Positions 16,979-26,249 of a stretch of DNA of 64,000 nt are shown piece after piece. Below the pieces are notes generated by a model. It had not been told where the DNA came from. It did no database searches and saw nothing but the letters and a program-made list of their open reading frames with translations. The stretch covers positions 287,331 to 351,330 of the forward strand of contig NZ_JACHXW010000004.1 of the NCBI RefSeq assembly GCF_014192395.1, read 5' to 3'. Source of the DNA: Paenibacillus endophyticus. GTDB lineage: Bacteria > Bacillota > Bacilli > Paenibacillales > Paenibacillaceae. The position numbers and the translations under genes are program-made. Every line of letters begins with the position of its first letter. Within the stretch, counting starts at the first letter, position 1.

Positions 16979-17509
16979 TTACCACGCCTCCAATTGGACA
17001 GACATGCGCGGCAGCACGACGTATTTCACAGCATCCGAATTCCTAAGCGTCACATATACGTTAACATCATCCATTTCTGTTGTTACTTCAACATCCTTAT
17101 TAGCGGCAGCCGCTTTGTTCATTGCCGCAGGAATGCCGGAATAAGTCTTATTCTCCATCGCTTCAGCGATGTCGAACATAGCCGCAAACCATATCTCATC
17201 GAGCTCTTTATCTGTGTTTTGTTTAATATTGAGGATCAACTGCCGTTCATCAAAAACCTTTTTTCCGTTTGCTTCAATATGCTCATAAACATCCCTTAAG
17301 CTGGCGTCGTCTGCAAGCTCAAGTGAAAGGGTAACCTTGTCCCCGGCAATAACCGGTTTATCTGAGGCGATAACGCCGTTTACGTTTTTTGCCACCTGCT
17401 CCAAAGGCGCAGCTAAAGCCACTTGATTATAAATCGCCCAGCCGCCAAACAGAACGCCAGCCGAAATAGCCGCTGTAATGACAATGGGTATAACTCGCGG
17501 TCTCATCAT
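16979..17509 (-). CDS. Membrane-anchored protein of unknown function, partner gene of the FtsH paralogue
   Basis: A 176-residue protein I do not recognise. It has one N-terminal transmembrane helix (about residues 6-26) and an external domain of roughly 145 residues that looks alpha/beta with no cysteines or obvious catalytic motif. Start ATG 17509 has GGGAGGG 9 nt upstream. The stop lies 1 nt from the start of the FtsH-like gene, so the two are surely co-expressed. Because that FtsH lacks the usual external domain, this protein may substitute for it or act as an adaptor; that is inference from context only. Confidence 0.75.
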   Translation of the reverse strand: MMRPRVIPIVITAAISAGVLFGGWAIYNQVALAAPLEQVAKNVNGVIASDKPVIAGDKVTLSLELADDASLRDVYEHIEANGKKVFDERQLILNIKQNTDKELDEIWFAAMFDIAEAMENKTYSGIPAAMNKAAAANKDVEVTTEMDDVNVYVTLRNSDAVKYVVLPRMSVQLEAW

Positions 17510-17614
17510 ATATAAAATCCCTCCCGCAGTTTTATATGCTACTTCCGTATATCACTATCTCTATACGATAGTATATCATCTATGACTGCAAGATTCGTCT
17601 ATCAATAAAAGGAA

Positions 17615-17634
17615 ACGGAGCCTTATGGCTCCGT
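17615..17634 (-). terminator. Terminator of the dinG-rex-mtaD-ypmB run
   Basis: A perfect 8-bp stem, ACGGAGCC (17615-17622) and GGCTCCGT (17627-17634), with a TTAT loop. On the minus strand a TTTCCTTTTATT tail follows. It overlaps the end of the ypmB-like gene. Confidence 0.7.
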
Positions 17635-18153
17635 CCGGTTAGGCAGCGTATAGGAATTGATCAATTCTCCGCTATCAAAGCTATAGAAATCATACTTATA
17701 ATGCTTCGTCTCGTCTCCACTGGTATAATACACTTCCCATACCCGCTGATTATCAAGCAAGCCAGGCTGTATCCTGATGATATTCGTATTTGGATGCTCG
17801 CCCTTGAAGCTGGTTTTCATCTCTTGCATCGAGATTCCCGTAGAAGCTTTCACAATCTCCGGATTCGATTCATCCACCAGCCATACGAACACTTTCTCGT
17901 CATCCTGATCGGTTCCTTCCACAATCCAGCTTTCTTTGTCCCAAACTTGATGGTACACGTGCTCGATTTGCGTAAGTCCTGCTGCTTCGATAGCTTTCTT
18001 TTCAGCTTCCTCGATGGCGTTTCGCTGCGGATTCTGAATTTCAAGAAAATAAATGAAAACGATGGTTAACAGCAGCAAGAGAGCAGCGACGATTAGAAAT
18101 ATCCATCTCTGCAGCGTCATGAACGGAGGACGTTTCCTTGCTGTCGCGCGCAT
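17623..18153 (-). CDS. YpmB-like membrane-anchored protein (DUF5590)
   Basis: A 176-residue protein with an N-terminal transmembrane helix (RWIFLIVAALLLLLTIVFIY) and an external PepSY-like domain containing EEAEKKAIEAAGL, YTSGDETKHYKYDF and FDSGELINSY. It matches B. subtilis YpmB, whose gene lies next to dinG; its function is not established. The start is ATG 18153, which overlaps the mtaD stop as TAATG; the longer upstream frame runs back into mtaD and lacks a ribosome binding site. Conserved position near dinG supports orthology. Confidence 0.8.
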   Translation of the reverse strand: MRATARKRPPFMTLQRWIFLIVAALLLLLTIVFIYFLEIQNPQRNAIEEAEKKAIEAAGLTQIEHVYHQVWDKESWIVEGTDQDDEKVFVWLVDESNPEIVKASTGISMQEMKTSFKGEHPNTNIIRIQPGLLDNQRVWEVYYTSGDETKHYKYDFYSFDSGELINSYTLPNRTEP

Positions 18154-19454
18154 TAGGCGTTCAGCAGACGATCGAAGCTCGCCTGCGCCTCGTAACGAAC
18201 TTTCTCCTCGTCCAGGAACGTACATTCACCGTTTCGGAGCACTTGTCGTCCATCAATCCATACATGCTTAACATCCCGGCCAGACCCCGCATATACCAAA
18301 TGGGAGATCATATCGGTTTGTGGATAGAAATGCGGCTGTTCTATATCAATAGCGATGAAATCTGCTTTTTTGCCAACCTGCAAGCTTCCTAGGTCATTTT
18401 CCTGCCATATCGATTTCGCGCCGTAGATTGTGCCAAGCTTAAGCGCTTCCCATGCAGGAATGGCCGTAGGGTCGCCAGAAATTCCTTTGTGCAATAGGGC
18501 AGAGAAGCGGATTTCTTCAAACAAATCAAGATTATTGTTGCTTGCCACGCTATCTGTCCCCAAAGAAACCGTTACGCCTGCGCTAAGCATCTCCGGTACG
18601 CGTGCAATACCGCTTGCCAGCTTTAAGTTGCTGACAGGATTATGCGACACCGCTACGCCTTTGGCCGCAAGCAGTTCAATCTCTTCCGTATTCAAATGTA
18701 CAGCATGTGCAACAAGGGCTGGCCGAGAGAAGAATCCAAGTCGATCCAAGTGCTCAACAGGTCTGACACCATAATCTCTTACATTCTGCTCAACTTCTGC
18801 AATTGTCTCGGACATATGCGTGTGAAGCGGCAGGTTATGGTCGTGTGCAGCCTGTACAAAGCGCTCAATATATGCTGGAGGGCAAGTGTAAGGCGCATGA
18901 GGCGAGATCATGGTTGTAATACGCCCGTCCGCTTTACCATTCCAGTCCCGTGCGAAAGCTATGGCTTCAGCAAGCTTAGCTTCCTGCACGTCTTCCGGAC
19001 ATAATCCGATGACACCTCTGGTTAAAACCCCTCGAATACCGCTTAGCTCCGTCATTTGCGCAACTTGGTCCATACGGTCATACATGTCAACAAATGCGGT
19101 TGTACCTGAACGCAGCATTTCTACAATGGCCAAACCACTGCCAGCCCGCGTGTCCTGATCGACGTATTTGCCTTCCATCGGCCACATTTTCTGCTCGAGC
19201 CACACTTGGAGATTTTGGTCATCGGAATAGCCTCTAAGCAGACTCATCGCTGCGTGGCCATGCGTGTTGATTAAACCTGGCATGAAAGCCAGCTTGCTTC
19301 CGTCAATTTTCTCTACAGCCTCAGAAAGCCCAACAGGCGCCTCGGTACCTATGTATGAAATTCGGTCGTTTGTAACGACCATATGTCCTTTAAAGGATGG
19401 AGCTGCATCATCCATCGTAATAAACAAACCATTTTCAATCCAAATCTGACTCAT
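18153..19454 (-). CDS. mtaD: 5-methylthioadenosine/S-adenosylhomocysteine deaminase
   Basis: An amidohydrolase-superfamily zinc enzyme that deaminates S-adenosylhomocysteine and methylthioadenosine to the inosine forms. The 433 residues contain the metal-binding NTHGHAAMSLLRG, SPHAPYTC, HTHMSET and a conserved GTDSVASNNNLDLFEE near the active site. The start overlaps the end of rex by 20 bp with GGAGAG upstream. It gives the organism another route for handling methylthioadenosine besides the salvage genes at 3.8-11 kb, although substrate preference cannot be read from the sequence. Confidence 0.9.
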   Translation of the reverse strand: MSQIWIENGLFITMDDAAPSFKGHMVVTNDRISYIGTEAPVGLSEAVEKIDGSKLAFMPGLINTHGHAAMSLLRGYSDDQNLQVWLEQKMWPMEGKYVDQDTRAGSGLAIVEMLRSGTTAFVDMYDRMDQVAQMTELSGIRGVLTRGVIGLCPEDVQEAKLAEAIAFARDWNGKADGRITTMISPHAPYTCPPAYIERFVQAAHDHNLPLHTHMSETIAEVEQNVRDYGVRPVEHLDRLGFFSRPALVAHAVHLNTEEIELLAAKGVAVSHNPVSNLKLASGIARVPEMLSAGVTVSLGTDSVASNNNLDLFEEIRFSALLHKGISGDPTAIPAWEALKLGTIYGAKSIWQENDLGSLQVGKKADFIAIDIEQPHFYPQTDMISHLVYAGSGRDVKHVWIDGRQVLRNGECTFLDEEKVRYEAQASFDRLLNA

Positions 19455-20091
19455 CCTGGCTCTCTCCTTCTCGAACTAAATAATAGGCGATGCTTAGCAA
19501 TTCTCTAGTGAAATCCGCGTTTTGAATGCGTACCTCGTCCGGAACTCTCAATATGGCAGGCGCAAAGTTTAGAATCCCTTCCACGCCTGCCTCTACGAAT
19601 TGATTAGCAACGTTTTGTGCCTCGATGGCTGGTACCGTGATAATGCCAATTCGAATTTTCTGCTCGGCAACCGTTGCAACAAGCTCACTCATAGGAAGAA
19701 CAGTTAAGTTATTGATGCTCGTTCCGATCTTGCTCGGGTGATCATCGAATACTGCCGTAATCTGCATATTATCCTTTGAGTATTTATTATAATTGCACAA
19801 GGCATGCCCTAAGTTCCCAGCACCTACCAATGCAACCTTAATCGTCTGATCCACCTTTAGAATCTGACGAATCTTTTCGATGAGATAAACGACGTCATAG
19901 CCAACTCCTTTGCGACCAAATTCACCGAAATAAGCTAGATCCTTTCGGATTTGCGCTGGGTTCAAATCAAGTTTATTTCCTAAATCTTGCGAAGAGATGG
20001 TCTGTATCTCGCGATTTACCATCTCATTCAACACTTGGAGATATACGGGAAGCCTTCTAACGACAGCCTCCGATATTTTCGTTTGCTTCAT
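19435..20091 (-). CDS. rex: Redox-sensing transcriptional repressor
   Basis: Rex senses the NADH/NAD+ ratio and represses fermentation and respiration genes. The 218 residues have an N-terminal winged helix (SSQDLGNKLDLNPAQIRKDL) and a C-terminal Rossmann domain with VALVGAGNLGHAL. The FGRKGVGYDV wing motif is intact. Start overlaps the dinG stop by 4 bp (ATGA). Placement inside a dinG-rex-mtaD-ypmB run differs from B. subtilis, where rex lies elsewhere. Confidence 0.95.
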   Translation of the reverse strand: MKQTKISEAVVRRLPVYLQVLNEMVNREIQTISSQDLGNKLDLNPAQIRKDLAYFGEFGRKGVGYDVVYLIEKIRQILKVDQTIKVALVGAGNLGHALCNYNKYSKDNMQITAVFDDHPSKIGTSINNLTVLPMSELVATVAEQKIRIGIITVPAIEAQNVANQFVEAGVEGILNFAPAILRVPDEVRIQNADFTRELLSIAYYLVREGESQDESDLD

Positions 20092-22994
20092 CGCTTCTCC
20101 TCCTCCAAACTTGGCTCGATCGTCTTATTGTCCGATTCTTCCTTTATGCCGTCACTTAGCCACTCACGCATGCGGTTGATCATCTGATCCGTGTGCATCG
20201 TTTCGATCTTGGGACCTGGCAGCGAATACAAGAAATGTTTGCCATAGTAGGTATCAATGACTCTTGTATCATAAATGATGACAATGCCTTTGTCCTGTGA
20301 CGTCCTGACCAAACGGCCAAACCCCTGCTTGAACCGAATAACCGCCTGCGGAATGGATAGCTTCATAAATGGATTCTGCTTTTGCCGCTGCAGCATTTCT
20401 GCTTTGGCCTCTGCCAAGGGATGACTTGGCGGTTGGAATGGCAAACGCACGATGGCCAAACAGATCAAGGCTTCTCCCGGTATATCCACGCCTTCCCAAA
20501 AGCTGCTCGTACCAAGCAGCACAGACTCCGGAGTCTGACGGAAGCGTCTCGTAAGCTTCGTACGGTTGCCGCTGTCGATCCCTTGGCCGAGTACTTGAAT
20601 GCCTGAGGAGCTTAGCCTTTCCTTCAGCGGCTCGTACACCTGTTTCAACATTCGGTAAGAGGTAAACAAAACGAGCATTCTGCCGTTCGTTTCCTTAGCT
20701 GCGTCTGCAAGCGATGTTACGAGCATTTCCATATAGTTGTCATCGACGGCCGTTCCCTTTAGCATTGGGAAGTTGCGTGGTATAACGACGAGTGCCTGCT
20801 CTCTATAATTGAAAGGCGAAGGCAGCTGAACGGTTTTCAGCCTTCCTTGTTCCTCGTAACCGGTAAGGCCAAGCTGCTCTTCAGCATACTGAAACGACTT
20901 TTGGACAGACAAGGTTGCCGAGGTAAGCACAATGCTTTCTTTTACATCGAAAAAGTATTTCTGCAGCTGCGCGCTGACGTCGACAGGAACACCATATAAT
21001 TGTACGGAGCGATAGCGGTATACGCTGCTTGCCTCAATCCAGAACACGGAATCGGTTAATTCGAGCTTAATGAATATACGCAGTTCATCCTTTAACCTTA
21101 CAATGTCACGTACGGCACCATTCAAATCCGTAATAATAGCCTGCACGGCTATGTCATCGATGCGGTCCTTAATGTCCGTTATCATTTTTTCAACGGTGCG
21201 CGCTACGCGGTTCAGCTCCGTATGAAGATTGCCTTCTACCGTTTCGCCATCCGCCCATCCTGCGGGCAGCTCGTTTTTTTTAAGCCGGCAGACCGATTGC
21301 CCGTTTTCCGTAGGGCCATCAGATGAGTTGGACGTGAAGCTGTAGAACATCTCGAATAACTTATCCCAATGTTCTTTGATTTCTTGGAATATTGGGATGA
21401 CTGTATCGATGGTTTCAAGCCAAGATGCCTGATGCGCATCATCCTCATATAACAGCTTCTGGCGAAGCCCAGGCAGCAAGCCTGAACGCGCATCCTTGTA
21501 TAAACGCTGAATGACCTGAGTCAATGAAAAATAATTGATCTGCATGCCCAGATGCTTGCCTGCGACTTCCTCAACATGGTGGGCCTCATCAATAATAAGA
21601 TGCGTATATGAAGGCAAGAGCCGATGATCGGCTTGAACATCCGTGAACAGCATGGAGTGATTCGTGATGGTGACATCTGCGATATTGGCTTCATGCTTCG
21701 CCCGGTGGTAGAAGCAGCGCTTAAACCAAGGACATGCTCGATTCAGACAAGAGTCGGTGTCGCTGGCTACCGTTGACCAGAATTCAGCTCCCTTGTTGCC
21801 GAAATTAAGCTCCTCTTGGTCTCCGGTTTCTGTTTCGCCAAGCCAAACGACCATTTGCGCGGCAGTTACCGTATCTTCAATGGGTGAAACAAGATCCTTG
21901 GTGTTCACCTTGCCCTCGAATTTGCGCAAGCACAAATAATTGCCTCTGCCCTTAAATATCGAAGCTCTGAATTCGAAGGGCAATATGTCCTCGAGCAACG
22001 GCAGATCACGCTGTCTCAGCTGTTCCTGCAGGTTAATGGTATGGGTGCTGACGACAACCTTTTTGCCATTCTGAATGCCATAATACAAGGCGGGAATCAA
22101 ATAACCGAGTGATTTCCCTGTTCCCGTCCCTGCTTCAATGAGCAAATGCTGATTTTGATGTAGTGCGCTGTACACCTCTTGAAACATCGCGACCTGCGCT
22201 TCGCGTTCTTCATAATTTTCGAACTTTTGCTCGAAGCGCTGCCTAACGTCAGCCAAATAATTGTCGAAAGAAACATCGGTGAGCGGCATCGCATTCGAGC
22301 TGCTTGAGCGCGGAGGCTGCTCCTCGTTCCATTCCCTTACCTTCAAAGCGAATTGGTTGAAATAATCGTATTCATTCGATTCAAATACGTTTTTGTATTC
22401 CATTTCCTGCTGTGTGTGCTTAATGAACCAGCTTAAATCGCTGTCGTCATCAACAAGCGCGGAAAGCCGCTGCAAAGTAAGCAGCGGCATTTTGCGAAGC
22501 TTTTTAACCGTTTCAATAAGCAAAAGCCCGGTTGCCCTAGCATCGCTATCTGCACGGTGATGCTGATCATGCGGTATCCCGAACAGCTCGGAGACCGCTC
22601 CAAGCTGATACGTATTTATGGTCGGATATAAAATTTTGAGCAGCTCAATCGTATCTAATCGTCTTCCGCCGAATGGACGCATCCCGCATTTTTTTAGCGC
22701 TTGGTTCAAGAAACCTGCATCAAATCCGACATTGTGCGCAACCAATACAGCATCCTGCAAGAGAGGAAGAAGTTTGTCGATTACCTCTTTGAGCGACGGC
22801 GCATCCGCAACGACCGATTCATCAATTCCTGTTAGTTGTGTAATGAAGGCCGGTATTGGGATATTAGGCCGAACAAAGGAGCTATATTGATCAATAATCT
22901 CTAGCTCATCAGAAACGATGACTAGACCAACCTGCAAAATGTCATCCTCCGAGCTATGTCCCGTCGTTTCTAAATCCAATACTGCAAATTTCAT
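20088..22994 (-). CDS. dinG: DinG-family helicase/exonuclease
   Basis: A 968-residue fusion of an N-terminal DnaQ-like 3'-5' exonuclease (VLDLETTG at residues 5-12, VAHNVGFDAGFL, HRADSDARATG) and a superfamily 2 XPD-like helicase (Walker A EAGTGTGKS at 287-295, DEAH at 469-472). Cys355 (NYLCLRK), Cys416, Cys421 and Cys427 (CLNRACPWFKRC) sit where XPD/DinG enzymes bind a 4Fe-4S cluster, so this copy may be a cluster-containing helicase. The role is DNA repair or replication-fork maintenance. It overlaps rex by 4 bp. Confidence 0.93.
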   Translation of the reverse strand: MKFAVLDLETTGHSSEDDILQVGLVIVSDELEIIDQYSSFVRPNIPIPAFITQLTGIDESVVADAPSLKEVIDKLLPLLQDAVLVAHNVGFDAGFLNQALKKCGMRPFGGRRLDTIELLKILYPTINTYQLGAVSELFGIPHDQHHRADSDARATGLLLIETVKKLRKMPLLTLQRLSALVDDDSDLSWFIKHTQQEMEYKNVFESNEYDYFNQFALKVREWNEEQPPRSSSSNAMPLTDVSFDNYLADVRQRFEQKFENYEEREAQVAMFQEVYSALHQNQHLLIEAGTGTGKSLGYLIPALYYGIQNGKKVVVSTHTINLQEQLRQRDLPLLEDILPFEFRASIFKGRGNYLCLRKFEGKVNTKDLVSPIEDTVTAAQMVVWLGETETGDQEELNFGNKGAEFWSTVASDTDSCLNRACPWFKRCFYHRAKHEANIADVTITNHSMLFTDVQADHRLLPSYTHLIIDEAHHVEEVAGKHLGMQINYFSLTQVIQRLYKDARSGLLPGLRQKLLYEDDAHQASWLETIDTVIPIFQEIKEHWDKLFEMFYSFTSNSSDGPTENGQSVCRLKKNELPAGWADGETVEGNLHTELNRVARTVEKMITDIKDRIDDIAVQAIITDLNGAVRDIVRLKDELRIFIKLELTDSVFWIEASSVYRYRSVQLYGVPVDVSAQLQKYFFDVKESIVLTSATLSVQKSFQYAEEQLGLTGYEEQGRLKTVQLPSPFNYREQALVVIPRNFPMLKGTAVDDNYMEMLVTSLADAAKETNGRMLVLFTSYRMLKQVYEPLKERLSSSGIQVLGQGIDSGNRTKLTRRFRQTPESVLLGTSSFWEGVDIPGEALICLAIVRLPFQPPSHPLAEAKAEMLQRQKQNPFMKLSIPQAVIRFKQGFGRLVRTSQDKGIVIIYDTRVIDTYYGKHFLYSLPGPKIETMHTDQMINRMREWLSDGIKEESDNKTIEPSLEEEKR

Positions 22995-23010
22995 TCATTC
23001 CCCGATCCTC

Positions 23011-23709
23011 TCACAAACAGCACAGCTCCGTGCTTCCGAAATATAACGATAATTGCTTAGGCGTTTCCTGGCATGACTTCAAGTTATTCATTGGATCCTT
23101 AAAGCTTGGACAAACATCATGCGCCTTCAGAAACAATTGTTCTGCCTGCGCCATATTCATATGCACCGCTTGAATGCACCCTAGCGCATTATAGCCCATA
23201 GCCAGCCATTTGGGAAAGTCCGTTGTGGCAATCAGCATTTGAAAATGCCGCTGTGCCTCACTCCAGTTTTGAAGATGCATATTCGTCATGCCAAGAAATA
23301 ATCGAGCCAAATTACATTCGGGCGACTGAATGATAACGGTTTGAAATTGCATCTCTGCTTCAGAAAACATAAATAATTTATAATAGCCTTGGCCTTTGGA
23401 TATGACGGAAGCAATCTCATCTGGAATTTCCAAATCTGCCGAATTGCAGGTTGCTTTTCCACTAATAGGCATATTGGACAGAACAGCACCCGCAGAGCTC
23501 GGGACATCGGACATTTCACCTTTCTGCTCCTTGAAATCAGCAAACTTCTCTTCGAACTCAAGCCATTGCTCGATAAACGTATCGCTGACCTTCTTCAATT
23601 CATTCATTTGTTCTTCGTAAATCTGCTTTTCCTTGGAGTCTGCATCGCCATAATGCTCAATAATTTGATCAAGCATGTCATTCATGGATGAAAACATATG
23701 TTGGAACAT
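23011..23709 (-). CDS. Tetratricopeptide-repeat protein of unknown function
   Basis: A 232-residue protein. The N-terminal third is acidic and probably coiled-coil (KEKQIYEEQMNELKKVSDTF, QWLEFEEKFADFKEQ); the C-terminal part has about three TPR-like helices (KGQGYYKLFMFSEAEMQFQT, WSEAQRHFQMLI, NMAQAEQLFLKAHDVCPSF). Ends in two cysteines (LCCL). No signal peptide. It lies 17 bp upstream of dinG and 120 bp downstream of panD, and is presumably co-transcribed with dinG. No partner is evident. Confidence 0.75.
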   Translation of the reverse strand: MFQHMFSSMNDMLDQIIEHYGDADSKEKQIYEEQMNELKKVSDTFIEQWLEFEEKFADFKEQKGEMSDVPSSAGAVLSNMPISGKATCNSADLEIPDEIASVISKGQGYYKLFMFSEAEMQFQTVIIQSPECNLARLFLGMTNMHLQNWSEAQRHFQMLIATTDFPKWLAMGYNALGCIQAVHMNMAQAEQLFLKAHDVCPSFKDPMNNLKSCQETPKQLSLYFGSTELCCL

Positions 23710-23829
23710 ACCGCACCCGCCTTCGCCAAAGAATTAAGGAGTGTTATGTTCATTTTCTGTTTTAAAGGTGACTTTCATGCAGCATCCCATTCGTTACATA
23801 ATGCAGGGATTAAAATAAAGAATCTCGGA

Positions 23830-24213
23830 TCACAGAATCGTCGCGTGAAGCTCTTGATTCAGCATTTGCAGCGGACGGTTGTTGGCATCCAAGATCGTAA
23901 CGATTGGCTTATGCTCTCTGGCTTCATCGTCGGTCATCATGGCATAGGATATGATGATGACCTGGTCTCCAGGCTGCACCTGCCTCGCAGCAGCTCCGTT
24001 TAGGCAAATTACGCCTGAACCCCGCTCGCCTGTGATGACATAAGTTTCAAATCGCGCGCCATTGTTATTGTTAACGATTTGCACCTTTTCATTTTCCCAT
24101 ATGTTAGCCGCTTCCATCAAATTCTCATCAATCGTAATACTACCTACATAATTCAAGTTCGCTTCCGTTACGGTTGCCCGGTGAAGCTTGGATTTCATCA
24201 TCGTTCTGAACAT
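23830..24213 (-). CDS. panD: Aspartate 1-decarboxylase
   Basis: Makes beta-alanine for pantothenate. The 127-residue proenzyme has the self-processing site Gly24-Ser25 (YVGSITIDE), which gives the pyruvoyl cofactor, and the conserved [12 protein letters not shown] segment. Start ATG 24213 has GGAGG 9 nt upstream. The gene start lies inside the 3' end of panC, with a 74-bp out-of-frame overlap, much longer than the usual few bases. Confidence 0.95.
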   Translation of the reverse strand: MFRTMMKSKLHRATVTEANLNYVGSITIDENLMEAANIWENEKVQIVNNNNGARFETYVITGERGSGVICLNGAAARQVQPGDQVIIISYAMMTDDEAREHKPIVTILDANNRPLQMLNQELHATIL

Positions 24214-25090
24214 TCGAATGCACCTCCGTTGCCTGTAAAATATGGTTATCGATTAACCGCGTTGCTCCGAACTTCACGGCTAACGCCAAAATCAATGGTT
24301 CTGCAAAGGTATGCAGCTCTGCTGCAGCCTCTGGTGGCTGCAAGGACGGATAACGAAGCAGTTCTACGTAATCGATGACAGCTTCTCCTGCTGCGTTCAG
24401 TGCTTCCTTCACTTTGGCTTCAAGCCGCTCGGCCGTCATTCCACGCTCTTCTTTCCATTCTGCTGCAAGCCGAAGGGTTCTTGAGAGCACAACGGCTTGC
24501 TCTCGCTGCTCAGGCGTTAAATAAACATTCCTTGAGCTTAATGCAAGTCCGTCCGGCTCGCGAACAATTGGGCAAGCAACCACTTTTACATCGAAGTTAA
24601 GGTCGCTGACCATTTGCTCGATAACGGCGACCTGCTGTGCATCCTTCATTCCAAAATATGCTCGATCTGGATTCACCAAATGAAACAGCTTGCTGACGAC
24701 GGTACCGACGCCATCGAAATGGCCTGGTCGAGTTGCGCCGCATAATCGATCCGTTACTTGGTTTACGATAACCGACGTTAACGGCTTCTGCGGATACATT
24801 TCCTGCACGGAAGGCAAAAATACAAGCGTAGTGCCATTTTCCTCTGCTAATGCCAAATCCCGTTGCTCGTCACGGGGATATCGATCCAAATCCTCATTCG
24901 GTCCAAACTGGAGTGGATTAACGAATATGCTAAGCACAATGACATCGTTCTCTTCCTTTGCTTGCCTGAGCAATGACGCATGCCCTTCATGCAGAAAACC
25001 CATCGTCGGCACAAACCCGATTGATTTGTTATGTTCCCTCAGGTTAGATAGCGCTAGCTTAAGCTCGGCCCTCGTACGGCAAATAATCAT
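24140..25090 (-). CDS. panC: Pantothenate synthetase with extended C-terminus
   Basis: Condenses pantoate and beta-alanine using ATP. Nucleotidyltransferase-fold signatures are seen: [15 protein letters not shown] (HxGH), [34 protein letters not shown] and [12 protein letters not shown]. At 316 residues it is about 30 longer than usual: after [12 protein letters not shown] the frame runs through the panD start and ends in a charged tail ([10 protein letters not shown]..., ending ELELCR). The tail may have no function and merely reflect loss of the original stop. Start overlaps the panB stop (ATGA). Confidence 0.93.
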   Translation of the reverse strand: MIICRTRAELKLALSNLREHNKSIGFVPTMGFLHEGHASLLRQAKEENDVIVLSIFVNPLQFGPNEDLDRYPRDEQRDLALAEENGTTLVFLPSVQEMYPQKPLTSVIVNQVTDRLCGATRPGHFDGVGTVVSKLFHLVNPDRAYFGMKDAQQVAVIEQMVSDLNFDVKVVACPIVREPDGLALSSRNVYLTPEQREQAVVLSRTLRLAAEWKEERGMTAERLEAKVKEALNAAGEAVIDYVELLRYPSLQPPEAAAELHTFAEPLILALAVKFGATRLIDNHILQATEVHSNVQNDDEIQASPGNRNGSELELCR

Positions 25091-25995
25091 GTGAGCCGTA
25101 CCCCCTTTTTAGAATCCACGGTTTTCTTTTCTGACTCAGAAGCAGAATTAATCGTGGCGCCATATAGGGATGGAAGATCTGCCGGCTGTGCGGAGAATAC
25201 ATGCTCCTCCTCAGGGAATTGCCCGGATTTCACATCGTCGACATAAGATTGAATAGCATTTCTGATCGTTGTTCCGATATCGGCATAGGTTTTAACAAAC
25301 TTTTTCTCAAAATATGGAGATGAGTATTGCAGTATATCATGGTATACGAGCACTTGGCCGTCACATGATCTTCCTGCTCCGATTCCGATGACCGGTATAG
25401 TCAGCGATTCGCTAATGAGTGCGGCAAGCGGTTCGGTTACAAGCTCAATCACAATACTGAATGCACCTGCTGCTTCTATTGCTCTCGCATCATTAATGAG
25501 TCGCTGCGCATCAGCATCGAGCTTACCTTGCACTTTGTAGCCGCCAAGCTGATGCACCGATTGAGGCGTTAACCCAATATGCCCCATTACGGGTATACCC
25601 GCTTTCACTAGAGCGGCTACATCGTCTGCTATATCAACGCCGCCTTCAAGCTTTACAGCCTGTGCGCCGCCTTCCTGCATAATTCTTGCTGCATTGCGCA
25701 GCGTTGATTCGCGGCCGATACCATATGTCATAAAAGGCATGTCGGCTACGATGAACGTCTGCTGGGCACCTCTGGCAACCGCTCGTGTATGATAAACGAT
25801 ATCGTCGATTGTAACGGGAATCGTTGTATCGTAACCCAATACGACATTCCCGAGCGAATCTCCGACAAGAATGACATCAATTCCTGCTTCCTCAGCAAGC
25901 TTGGCTGAAGGATAATCATAAGCTGTTAAAACGGAAATCGCATTGCGGTCCTGCTTCATTTTTTTCAAATTCGTAATCGTCAGTCGTTTCCTCAT
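25087..25995 (-). CDS. panB: 3-methyl-2-oxobutanoate hydroxymethyltransferase
   Basis: Transfers a hydroxymethyl group from methylene-tetrahydrofolate to ketoisovalerate, the first step of pantoate synthesis. The 302 residues have the TIM-barrel motifs VLTAYDYPSAKLAEEAG, ILVGDSLGNVVLGYD, KLEGG and GHIGLTPQ, and GIGAGRSCDGQVLVYHD. The start is ATG 25995 with GGAGG and a 9-nt spacer; an in-frame ATG at 26067 precedes the attenuator hairpin and has no ribosome binding site. First gene of panBCD. Confidence 0.95.
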   Translation of the reverse strand: MRKRLTITNLKKMKQDRNAISVLTAYDYPSAKLAEEAGIDVILVGDSLGNVVLGYDTTIPVTIDDIVYHTRAVARGAQQTFIVADMPFMTYGIGRESTLRNAARIMQEGGAQAVKLEGGVDIADDVAALVKAGIPVMGHIGLTPQSVHQLGGYKVQGKLDADAQRLINDARAIEAAGAFSIVIELVTEPLAALISESLTIPVIGIGAGRSCDGQVLVYHDILQYSSPYFEKKFVKTYADIGTTIRNAIQSYVDDVKSGQFPEEEHVFSAQPADLPSLYGATINSASESEKKTVDSKKGVRLT

Positions 25996-26030
25996 CAGCT
26001 TCATCCTCCGTTCAATGATAGGATAAACAC

Positions 26031-26061
26031 AAAAAAACCTTTTAGCCGCTGCTAAAAAGGT
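26031..26061 (-). terminator. Attenuator-type terminator just upstream of panB
   Basis: On the minus strand the stem ACCTTTTTAGC / GCTAAAAGGT with a short loop (plus arms 26037-26046 and 26051-26061) is followed by seven T residues. It ends about 36 nt before the panB start, so readthrough or release here would decide panBCD expression. It follows the conserved hairpin of the leader directly, as expected of an attenuator. Confidence 0.75.
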
Positions 26062-26160
26062 CCCCAAACTGAAAAGGAAACGTTTGCTTGTTGTGCTTCC
26101 TTCTGTCTCGGTCCCTACGGCTCAGAGCAGAGTGTGCATTCCCAACCATTTACATGATTA
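26062..26160 (-). ncRNA. Candidate pan-motif leader RNA upstream of panB
   Basis: Upstream of panB on the minus strand is a compact hairpin (26102-26131): TCTGCTC pairs with GAGACAGA, leaving a bulged A, around a TGAGCCGTAGGGACC loop. A second hairpin, AAGGAA/TTTCCTT, and then the attenuator follow. The published pan motif occurs in leaders of panB operons and is a stem with conserved bulged adenosines, often single in Firmicutes. Position, bulged A and attenuator agree; I could not compare with the covariance model. It may represent pantothenate-pathway feedback control. Confidence 0.55.
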
Positions 26161-26249
26161 ATATAATTACCAGTGCAGCTTCATTCGAATACCGCCTGAT
26201 AGCTCTAGTTTACCAAACTTTCCGCAATCCGTAAACGGCTTCTCGCGGA

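Noticed and set aside
26004..26067. Longer panB start at 26067 or 26004
   Set aside because: The first begins within the attenuator and has no ribosome binding site; the second abuts the GGAGG itself, leaving 25995 as the fitting start.
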